DNA from: Membranipora membranacea
Taxonomy: Eukaryota; Bryozoa; Gymnolaemata; Cheilostomatida; Membraniporidae
NCBI GenBank assembly: GCA_914767715.1
Contig: OU612066.1
Location: forward strand, 24,526,283-24,590,282
Reading direction: 5' to 3'
Length of the DNA: 64,000 nucleotides
In this document: positions 15,101 through 27,100 of the stretch, piece by piece
How positions within the stretch are numbered: position 1 is the stretch's first letter
Layout: each line of letters opens with the position of its first letter
The notes under the pieces: generated by a model
The model's database searches: none
What the model was told of the DNA's origin: nothing
The model's input: only the letters and a program-made list of their open reading frames with translations
Program-made: the position numbers and the translations under genes

Positions 15101-18100
15101 ACAAAAAGTACGTTACAAGATCAAAACAATAAACCAACAAGCCTTTATGTCAGAAAGAGTGAGTAGGAAGTATGTAGATAACTTTGTAAATTGTGAATGA
15201 GTCACCATTAATGGTTCTCCCACGCACTACGATAGCCTTTCAGTTCAATTTGGCTTCACTAGAAGATCATTATTTATGAAATTCAAGGCAAAAAATCATA
15301 TATGGGCGTATGAAAGCTCGTTAAAACAACCAGCATATACTAAAGGGTGCACTTTACTGACAGTATTATATATAGTATTATATATAGTATTATATGTGGT
15401 ATTATATGTAGTATTATATTATTATATCTAACTCATACCTGTGAGTCTGTGACAGGTTTGTGATCAGCTCCGAGGATTGTACCGTCAGGAGCGAGAGAGT
15501 ATCTCGAGTGTGTGTCTGGTGTCAGTGAGATCGGGCGTCCATCTGGCCCATTTACTAATTTACCATCTGGTCCAATTACCTCGCCTATAAAAGTTACAAA
15601 CCACAATGTTACTAAATAAGCTTGATACTTACTGACATAGGCAACAGGGGGGTATTGTCAATGAGAGCTGGTTGGGCCGAGCCCTACCAACTTTGGCATA
15701 TATACAACAGTAGTGACTATAGAGATCAACTCAGCTGGTGCAAAGCCCTACCAATATATTTGTTCAAGGATACCCCCCTGATAGGCAACGTTAAAATCCT
15801 TCCTTAGTCAACTGCAAGTCAAAGATTTTGTGATGACCTTGCAGAAGAATTGAATGAAAGCAAACAAAATGCAAAGTCAACATTTTGCAGACACAGCTGA
15901 GTTTTGCATACAATTGATGGATATTGTATTTGTGTATGAAAAGTCAAATACAAGAAATCTGTCTTGGATTGTTCTGATTACGATCACTAAGTGTATAAAG
16001 CCATAACGCTGGTGAACCTCAAAATTTTAAATCTATGCACTTATATCAATCAATGCAAAAGACATCAACACAAACCAAAAGTCAGCAGCTTCTTTGATAA
16101 ATAGCTTTTTTAATAAGTCTGGACGAGATTCCCATGATTTTCTGCATTTTCAAGAACATTTTTAACTCTACAAGGTTTTGAAGGAGACACACTTTTTGAA
16201 GTATCATCGGTGACTATAGATTATCTATAGTCTGTTAATTGTAGTCTCTGTGATTTTTTGGAGCTGCAAGGTCAACTTGAAGTGACAAGGTTTTAAGGGA
16301 CAGAGACTTTCCAGAATATAATAACAATTCAAAATTGACTTACCGCTTGGAGTGAGGATGTAGCCAGGCTCGGAGTCCTCCGGCTCTTCTACGTAAGCTG
16401 GAGCCGCCGATTCCTGCTTAGGAGCTACTTTAGCAGCAGCAGTTATCTCCTCCGGTGATTTGTACATGTCGTACATAGTCGCGTCCTCGCCTTTAGGAGG
16501 TATGAAAACTCCTCCCTGTGGCTGGTCTTCATGCTGCCAAACAGATGATACCACGTTAGAGTTTTGATCCATTGATCAATATTATGAATAGGAAAGTCCA
16601 ACGCTTGCAAAAGACCCGTCTAGCATTGCTAACATGATTTTGAGAAATGTCCCACTTTTCTAACGCAAGCCTTCTTTATGAATGAAAGAGGCGCCCCTAG
16701 ATCTAAATTGTGACTAAGCAAAGCTTTGAAATTCACAACCTACTGTCTGGCTTTGATTAAACGTACTTGGAAAAGTGATTTTACAACATTGAATAAATTA
16801 TACTACATCCATAAGTGCATAATAAAGCAATAAAATAAGAAAATACAAAATGACTAACAAAGATGGTTAAATTTTGTGGGATATTTCAGCCGATCAGTCT
16901 TTATTTTCTAAGTGATGATACACTCACATATGGCTTGAGCGCTGCTCCAAAATGTTTGTTTTTGACTCGCACACTGCCGTTACGGCTAACTTTACGTTTC
17001 AAAGACGATAGCATATCGCTATATTAAAGTTTTCCCATGCAAGAGCTATTCCATGCTTGCAGAACAGTACTATGCTGTATAAAGATTTTCTGGTGCAACG
17101 TGCTTTAGAGCAATGCCTAAATTCAGTGTACAGTTTTTTCAGCTAACGCTGAAAAAAAACTGCATCAGAAATCACCAATCCCAGACCTGTCATAATTCAT
17201 TGCATGAAAAGGAAGACTTAGTATTCAATTCCGACGATAACTGAATTCCATAAACTTTTAGCTATGGCAGGTCTGTTTTGTCATCATACGCCTGCCATCG
17301 ATGATTGACTTATGTAGTGGTGGTATGTCATGTCTTATTTTTGATGAATGAATGGAATGTCCTTGCTTATTTGAATGGAGACTAGCTGAGTTAGGTTGGC
17401 AGCATAGACTTAATAATAAAGTCTATGGTTGGCAGTGGTTTTAGGTTTGTAGGCGGGTCCAACTGGTTGAGACGCGCTTATGATGAAACGTAAACACTAT
17501 AAATTGTTTATCATCCAATTAAACAATGACATCATTGCAATGCCACCCATGAGATCCTGCTTTGGACTTGAACCACTTTCCCCCAGAACTTGAAGAAGTA
17601 ACCAAAATTACCAAAATTAGAATATCATATGCTACCTTTACGTTAATTGTGTATATGATATTTGGAAACCCAGTTTAGTTTTCCAAAGTCATACCCAAGC
17701 ATTATGAGAAGCGGAATAAGAAGTTTAAAGGTGAGCTTTAAGTTTGTGAAACTACCGTGAAGAGTTGGATTTGAAATAACTAACCCCATTTATGCCTGCC
17801 TGTTTAAAGAGTAATATTACAGTGAGTAAAGCCAATATGCTTTGCACATCCAAGTGAATATTTTATCATCAATCTTGAGTTTCTTGAAATAAAAGAGTTT
17901 TGAGTGTCACAGGTTTTGTCTTCCATTTCTAATTCGAGGAGACAACTCTAATTTGCAAGGAAAACCGCCATCGAATCTATTGTTATGGCATAAAGTTTAT
18001 CGGAGAACAACCGTTATGATTCCCTAGCGCGGTAAACTTAGCCTGTCAAACTGACCTCATCTGGCGGGGCAGAGTCATCAGGCTGGGTTTTCCATGGTTC

Positions 18101-21100
18101 CTGTTCGGCATAGCCTTCACTTATATTATCATTGGCTGAGCCGGGAACAGAACGTCTGGAATGTGGCGTGGGCAGGTATGTAGGTGTGGGGGGCATGTAA
18201 CCAGCCAGGGCCCTGTCCTCCTATCACATCAAACATAATACAACAGTGTTACAATATAGATGAGTATAAAACAATACAATAACATGAATGGTAAATGAAG
18301 AGATAAAATGACAAAAGTTGTGTTAAATCATGAGAAGAAATACTCTAGAAGCTTAAATCCTGTTACAGCTTGAAATGTTCAACCAAATAATACTTTATCA
18401 GGATTTGAGTTTTGGTAATGGACACAAGCAGTCGAATTGAGAGGCAGTGATACAGCAGTAGTATTGATGCAAAGAACATGCTAGAAGTGGACCTGGTGTT
18501 CCACTGGAGTAATTATTTCCTAGCTAGCTGCGCAAGAATGTCTTTGATTCATCTGCCCACAACATTATATCATTCAGTTATGGTTTTAAGAACATGCAAA
18601 GAATGTATCAACCATGAGCTGTTCTAATGTAGAAAATATACAGGGTATTTGTAAATTCTGCTAAGCATTGATAAACTTACCTCATTCATTAGTCTAAAAT
18701 GTGCTTCGCAGAAACTTACAAGTTATGCATCTCTAACTAAAAGTTGACCTACTTATAACCTACCTCAAAAGGTTCCTCGAAAATGGGCTGACCATTTTCA
18801 TCAGGATGATAATACCGACCATCAGGTCCTTGTACTGAACCATCCATAGGATCGACATGCTTGGTGCCCTACACAATGCACAAACAATACAACATTGAGC
18901 AGGATGCAATGACACAACATGGCAGAGTCACAACAATGATGGTAAGAAGCTGAACGTAACAATAAAACTACAACAACGAACAGACAGCTAACTAACAAAA
19001 CGCAAAATAATGATTAAAATAAAAAGGGTAGCTGCGTTTTTAGTACTGAATAAATAGGGAGCCGGGTGGTGGTGGTGTAAAGTTAGTCCGAGTTTTATGA
19101 GAAATCTTAACCAAGAGTAGTTTGCAACCTGAAACCAGGAAAAGACAGACATAAAACCAGGACTAGGGTTTTAAAGTTGAGTAGCATGCAAATAGCAGCG
19201 CATGGGGGTCCTGACCATTTTGCATTTATAGTTATTTGTTTCACCCTCCCGAATAAGATATTAACACCTACTTTAGAATCTAGTGTTGACGGTCTATAGC
19301 ACAGCCATGACAGGCTTTTCCTAGGAAGCATGGCACTAACTACCAATTTTCATGACTCTATACACTACCAGAGTTTTTCATAAATCATGTTTAGCCTTAG
19401 GCCATACGTAGACCAATATTGACAATGGGGTTTATTATGGAGTGCTACGAAGACACTTTGAAAGGGAAAAGAGAACTAAAGCTAGGAAGATGATTATTGA
19501 TCGGAAATTTCAAATCCCATTTGTGCAATCAGAATTAGTTGGTTGACCATGTTATTCATTGACAACTCTACAAAAACATAAAACTAACTAATCCCAGTTT
19601 GACTTGTTCTCTTGTTTGATATGGATATGCGACCTAAGTAGAAAATGACCCTTTCTTGATGTATCTCTAAGATTGAACATACTAAAAAATGCAAGTGATT
19701 GCAACCTAACCCTATAAGTATAATTTTTCACACTTGGCAAGAATTAACGCGAGAATTGTGCCCACCTTAGGTGCAAGGGCTGTTTTGTTTTTCAGCATTT
19801 CCTGTTCATCTGCATCTGTAGGTTCCTCGTCAGCCCGCTCATATGGATGCTGCTCGTAACCAGGCTCACCGAGCCTCCCTCGCGTGGCAGGGATAGGGGC
19901 CGAATGTTGAAGCCCCTCTGGCCGTATGCTATTAGGGTCAGCGGAATGAAGCATGGGGCCAGCACTACTGACTTCAAAATCTTCCTCCATGGCTTCGGGC
20001 GATTTGGACGTTCGATCAGCCGGATTAGGTCGGGAAGGTTTGCGGCCAGCTGGACTGGGGGTGGTTTTTTCATGTTCTGGAACATTTGTAGGATAATAAT
20101 CTTCATCACTAACGCTTCTCCTAGGGTTAGGCGCTGGAGTTCCTGAAGGTGGTCGTCTCAATGAGGCAGAAGGTTGGAAAGCAGCAGACTCATCTTCAGG
20201 CTCTTGCTCAGGAACACCTTCTCTGGGTAAATCAAATTCAAGAGCTTCAACCTTAGCTATGGAGTCCGGTGGATACTGTTTTCCTTTGGGTTTTCGCTTA
20301 GATGGCTCATTTTCATAGCTTAGAACTGGTGCATCAGCGGGAACCATATACTCAGTGATAACTGGCTCAAACTCATTCTCATCATCTTCGTCATCACTAA
20401 CGCTACGGTTACGAGGTTTTCTGCTGGAAGCCTCAGGTTTGCGTCTACCTGGTATATTTTGATAGTTAGGGCTTTCTTCTTCCATCTCTTCATCTGAATT
20501 GTCAGGTCTACCTTTTTGGCGTGGCTTCCTTTGTCTTGCTTTAGGTCTACCGCCTTCAGGTTGTTCATCTTCTGGCATTTCATCTGTACTGTAAAATTCC
20601 TCCCCATGCTCATCAGGTTGAGAAGGTTGGCGTGATCTCCTTTGGCCAGCAGTAGGTCTGAATGAACTGTGTTCATCCTCATTTTCAGAGGTGAGATCTT
20701 CATCTTCCTCATGCTTGCTGGGCTTGGATTGCCGAGGCTTCCTTTGGCAAGCCTGAGGTCTGTCTGGCATTTCACCATCAGAGATGTCATCATCTTCATT
20801 CCAGTCATCTTCTTGTTGGTCGGGGTTGCGTCGCCTTTCCCCAGCTTTGGGTATCTTGGGTTTATTTTTGTAGTCACTTGGTTCGTCACCAGTCATTCTA
20901 AGTTTTCTTGATGAAGCGTTTGGCCTGCTCGGTATATTTTGATAATTTTGGGTCTCCATTTCTGGTTCTAGCTCCTCATCAGGCTGGCCTGGTTTACGTT
21001 CACGTCTTTGCCCAGCTTTTGGCTTTGTTGGGCGATGCTGGTCATCCTCACTGTTCTGCTCAGAATCCGTATCTGGTCTGCCATGTTGACGAGATTTTCT

Positions 21101-24100
21101 TTGCCCAGCTTTCGGCTTTGTTGGTTGATTTTTGTCATCATCACTGTCTTGCTCAGGGTCCGTATCTGGTCTGTCATGTAGACGAGGTCTTCTTTGCCCA
21201 GCTTTAGGTCTTGCTGACACAAGCTGGTCATCTTCACCATCACTGTCTTGTTCAGAGTCAGTATCTGGTTTGCCGTACTGTCGAGGTCTTCTTTGCCCAG
21301 CTTTTGGCCTTGTTGACACAGGCTGGTCATCATCTTCATCACTGTCTTGCTCAGAGTCCGTTTCTGGTTTGCCATGCTGGCGCGGTCTTCTTTGCCCAGC
21401 TTTCGGCTTTGTAGGTTGATGCTGATCTTCATCACTGTCTTGCTCAGAATCAGAATCTGGACTGCCATGATGTTGACGAGGTCTTCTTTGCCCAGCTTTC
21501 GGCTTTGCTGGTTGATGCTGGTCATCATCACTGTCTTGCTCAGAATCAGAATCTGGATTGCCATGTTGGTGAGGTTTTCTATGACTAGCTTTAGGGCGTG
21601 TCGGTACATGCTGGTCACTGTTATACTCTGGGTGATCTTCATCCTCAAAGTCATCATCTGGATTGCTGAGCACACGTGACCTTCTCTGACTCGCTTGTGG
21701 ACGGCCTGGAATATTTTGGTATTCTTGAGGGTTTTCTCCCAGTGTTGGGTCCTCTTCGGCATGTTTTGGTCTTCTGCTAGAGGCTTGAGGTTGACTAGAT
21801 TGTTTAGTAGGAATGTTTTGGTATGGTGAAGACTGAGGTTCCATGTACTCATCTTCTGGCTGAAGACTGGAATGTGGCCTTCGTGAAGCTGGATCTCCTG
21901 GGTGTCTTCTTTTTGGTTCATCCTGATACTGTGGAACAAACTGCTCTGGTACCTCTTCATATGGTGAACTCTGTGATTGAAGGGGAGAAGGAGCAAATTT
22001 CTCTTGTTCTGATGGTTGAAAATCCATTTTTGGATCGCTAGGATAGGCAGGTTTTCTTTTGCCAGGGATGTTTTGATAAGGGGTCTGATCCATCGGTTCA
22101 TCCTCCTGAGCACTTGGATATTTTCTATTTGGCTCATTCTGATATGGTAACTGATGATAGGGTTGATCATTGGGATCTTTTCTACCTGGTAAATTCTGAT
22201 AAGGTGAAGCCTGCGTTTCTTCAATCTCATCATCAATAGACTGAGGCGGTTTCCTTCTTCTGCCTACATGAGGAATTTGACTGACGGGTGTATCGGAGTA
22301 AGGTGAGGCCTCCGTTTCCTCAATTTCATCATCAACTGATTGAGGGGGTTTCCGCCTTCTACCCACCTGAGGAATTTGACTAACTGGCATATTATGATAC
22401 GGTGAAGCCTGCGTTCCTTCAATCTCATCATCAATAGACTGAGGTGGTCTCCGCCTTCTGCCTGCCTGAGGCATCTGACTAACTGGTGTATTCTGATAAG
22501 GCGAAGTCTGGGTTTCTTCAATCTCATCATCGATTGATTGAGGGGGTTTTCGTCTTCTGCCTGCCTGAGGCATTTGATTAGCTGGTGTATTCTGATAAGG
22601 TGAAGTTTGTGTTTCTTCAATTTCATCATCAATAGATTGAGGAGGCTTCCGCCTTCTGCCTGCCTGAGGCATTTGACTGACTGGCAAATTCTGATAAGGC
22701 GAAGTCTGCGTTTCTTCAATCTCATCATCAACAGATTGGGGGTGTTTCCGCCTTCTCCCTGCTGGGGCACCAGGATGCTGCTTGCCGGGTATATTTTGAT
22801 ATGGAGAAGCCTGATTCCCAGTCATTTCATCATCGACAGGCTCCTGATACGTTCGGGTACTAGGCTGATGCCTGCCAGGAATATTCTGATATGGGGACAT
22901 GGAAGACTCGGCCATTTCTTCGTATACTGGATAATCATCGGAATATTGTCCAGGGAATTGATTTTCTTGCTCAACTTCTCTACGCTTAGATGGGGTTTCA
23001 GGGCGAGTGTCAGGTGTATGGCTGCGTTTATTTGGACTTGGGGAGCTAGTCGGGAGGTCCCTTCCATGGAGGGAAGCGAGGCTACGAGACAGCGGTACGG
23101 GGGGCTGACGGGAGGATGGCTGCACATCCCGACTTGGTTGATAGTATGATTCTTGATAGGTATGAGGGTAGTCAAAGGACTCAACCGATTGGCTAGCATA
23201 AGCACCACTCAGCTACAGGGTACAGAGAAATAAAAAGAAGCTTAACAAAAAAAATTCAAAAAATTGCAACGGCATTTTCAATGAGCTTATGCATTTGTTA
23301 AGGTGCTGGTTTTCATGCAACAATCAAAGAGCATGATAATTAATATGGGCTTATAAATCACCATCCATTAGACATGCCAGTAATTTAGAATGAGGTTCTG
23401 CACATACACAAATGCATAATCTCAACTTCTCAACATTTCAACAATAAATGACAACATCCGATTTTCCAATGATAAACATTTATAAGCCAAAGAAGGGTGG
23501 ACAGAGAAGATAAAGTGCAACTTATAGACAGAGTTAAAAGCAAAGTATAAACACAGTAGTGAAGCTAGGTGCACATTGGTATAGCCAGGTTTCAGCATAA
23601 ATTGGGGAACTGTCACCGTTTTTGTGAACTAATGAATACCCATTTAATTAAATAAAACATTTGGATAATCACTTCATGCATTGCTAGAATTCTGTGCATT
23701 CTCTTTATCAATGATATCTTTGGATCAAAAGTCAAAAGAGGTTTGGAGCAGAGTGTACATGAATTATATTTAGTTGCAATGCATGAATTGACAAGCAATA
23801 ATTCAAAGTATTATTTCCAGTACCCTTCTAGGTGCAGGACGTGGGGCAGGATCAATGAATTCCTCCTTTTGTTGAGATGGAAAGGTAATTTGAGCAGTTG
23901 ACCAGCGTTTATTAAAACTGTCGCGACTCGGACTTCGCACAGGTGATGTTATTCCGGCAGCCGACCACCGTTTGTTAGTGCTACCAAATGATGTGTTACT
24001 TGGACTCCTAACCGGTATATGATGTGTAGAAGTTAAAGATTCACTGTGCGCTAACAAACCCTGTTGAGAGAATGTAGTTAGAGTCACAGAGAAGAGGGAA

Positions 24101-27100
24101 AATAGCAGTTCACGTCACCACAAAGCATGCACAAACAGGATTAAAGAAGCTTTATACTGTGGGAAAAGAAGAGAATTATTTGGGTTATCATAGCACTTGC
24201 ATGCTTTAGTACTATTAGTCACAACAAGTTACAATAGTTATTATTTCCAATTGACTATACTAAGCAAAAAAACTCGGAGTTGTCCTTATTCTTGAATGTT
24301 TATCTCTAAGAAAGACAACTCCAAGGTTTAACACACACACAAGGTGATGGAAGTACAATGTACGGAAATAAGTGTAGGAAATAGAACAGGCATGCAAGGA
24401 AGCTACAATATTTATGGTTACACAGAATAAATCAGAAGATGGGCCATCGGCCAAGGTGCTTTCGGCTCTTACCTCCTACCCAACATACACGTAAGCTAAA
24501 TAACTATATCCCCGTTGCTCATGACCTACCTTAGCAGAGTTCAGACTGCTCCGAGATCGGGCACTAGGCACATACTGTCTCACACTACCTTTGTATATAG
24601 GGCTATGCTGCTCCTCAAAGCTCTCCTAATATAGACACAAACACAACACAACAAGTTACAACATAGATACAATCACAACAAAAAGGCTTTGCACATTTGC
24701 CAGGATTGGACGGGGGACTCAGCATACAATTATCATCACAAAATCATTTTCGAGCACCTAAGCAAGATTGATTTCATTTCCCTGCATGCAGTGAGTGAAT
24801 GAAAGTTTTAACACTGCACAACATGAATAGGATTTGGGCATCAGCTTTCGGTAAAAGGGTTGACAACAACAAACTTAGCATTATAGAGCAAACATTGGCC
24901 CGAACATATTGCATTATTGAAGAACTCAATATGTTCAAAGTCTCGACACATTGCAAAGAACATGATATATCATATAGATCGAGCAAGATATACACACAAC
25001 AAGAAAAATCAAATGTGACAAGCGTAGCACCATAGAGGAGAAAGTGAAATTTGACACCGATAATCATACCTCTGCATAAAGCTCAGAATCATCAAAATGC
25101 TGCGTTCTGACGGCCGCATCTTGTTCTATGTTGGCCCTTTGATCAACGGGCTGAATCTAAATTATAAGGTGTTTGAAAGAAAAGCTTTAATAATGGGTGC
25201 ACTGTTAGATTAAATAAATTGATTCAGGTTTTGTTATTATGCGGCCCATCACCAGCTAAGCATCTCAATTCTGCAGGGCTTGCAATAAGATTGCTGTGTA
25301 TTTGAATGGACAACAAATCATCAGAGCACATGACAAGTGTTGCTTCTTGTAGGGAACTGGTTTATCTTATTTGAACATCTCCCCATCTAACAAACCAAGC
25401 GGAGCTTAAACTGAGGGTTTCATTTTCATTCAACTTATTAGCTTTCATACAATCAAACCAAGACCATAGTCAACGAAAACCAGAACATATGTTTTGTGGT
25501 TTTGTTTAGTTGGGGAATACTGCGAGTACAGTGGAACAGAACTAAAAGCAAAAGTAGGGTTGTGAAAAAAACTAAGGGGTGAATTCTGTCAGGCTGCATC
25601 ATATTATAAATTAAGAATTGCTTAAAACGTAGACTAGACCTAGATCAATTTTCATCCGTTTTGCAAGCGTTAGTGTTGCCCACCCCCTCTACTGGCCTTT
25701 GTTTCTTAGGCATGTCAGTAGAGGTGGCAACTCCAACGCTGGCAAAATGGATCAAACTTGATAGACCAACCCATACTGGGACTCATTAGATCATAATGTG
25801 ACAGCAGCTCGATCAGCTCTTATAGAGACAGTGAAGCAGACTTACCCTGAATGATGAGTCACCTCCCCTTGTAACTCCTCCCATGTGATTATCATTAGAT
25901 GAGAGGAATGGATACTGATGCGTGAAAACCTCATCACCATCTAAAATATACACAAGAGGATATAATATACATGCAAGATGGTTAGATGCCACAGCAACTA
26001 GAAAGGTACACATTCCTCACCGCTGAGAAGAAATGAGAGCAAGCAGTTACAATGACCAGTTAATTACACAACTAGAGATACTGCACAGCTTGCAAGTATC
26101 CACACAAAACCAATTTGTTGCAATTTCTTAATAAAATTGTCACGGAGTAAGGGTACTCTCTGGAGTAAGGGTACTCTCCGGCAATAGCATGAAAACTCTG
26201 TAACAATAATGCTATACAGTTCGTCATATAAAGTAAAATGCGGTTTAAAAAGAATGAAAATAACTCCGGTCCATCTTTGCATCACGTCTTAACGAAAACA
26301 GTCATCACGCTAGGTTAGTATATAGAGCATGAAAATGATGTCACAATCCAAACTAACACACAAGGTATAATAAAACTCTCAATACTCTAATACTATAATA
26401 TAATAAAGCTGGCCAAACTTTCTTATTCAGAGCCATAAATAAATTTGGTCGGCAAAATGTCGGAACAGGATAGCAAAAATATGACTTTCAACAGTACGAA
26501 TAAAACAACCAATCACTTCCACCAGACAACCAGACCTGATGAGACCAAAACATGATTGACATTCCCAGAGGCAGGCCGCACATTCCCAGTCACATGACTT
26601 ACTGCTGGCGTTAGGGCTATGTGCCGGACTTTGAATGTAATGTGGCATACAAACATAGTTTGAAGGGCCGGCTTTACCCATCACTAGGGTCATATTTGAA
26701 GTTGTGCCATCTAGATCAATATCAAATTATACCAAATGATGCTAATAGACTTCCCAATATGCACTGATGGGTATTGATGCTAATAAAAGGTTGAAATATT
26801 AAGATCAAAGCAGGGGACACACAATGTAAAAAAGTGGACACGATTGAAAATAACGCTGGATTGATAATGGAACAAATGGAAAACCAGATCATCATATCAC
26901 ATGAAAATTTGACTTTACCTAAAATACTCATCTCAGCGCCATCTGACATGAGAGAGCATTTCATATGAAATTCAAAACTATCCCTACATTTCACAGTTGA
27001 AGTGTAATAGAGAAAATCAAACAGCATGTTGAAATTGGAGTTATCCTATTAATATCAATGAGGGGATAATTCCTATTTCTCAATGATAACCTATAATTTA

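Noticed and set aside
20968-22236. 422-codon open frame on the minus strand in another frame of the giant exon
   Set aside because: Shadow of the repetitive real frame; its Lys/Met/Leu-rich, repeat-locked composition is a by-product, and only the main frame joins flanking exons in phase.
22607-23149. 180-codon plus-strand open frame
   Set aside because: Antisense shadow of the giant exon; no splice or domain support.
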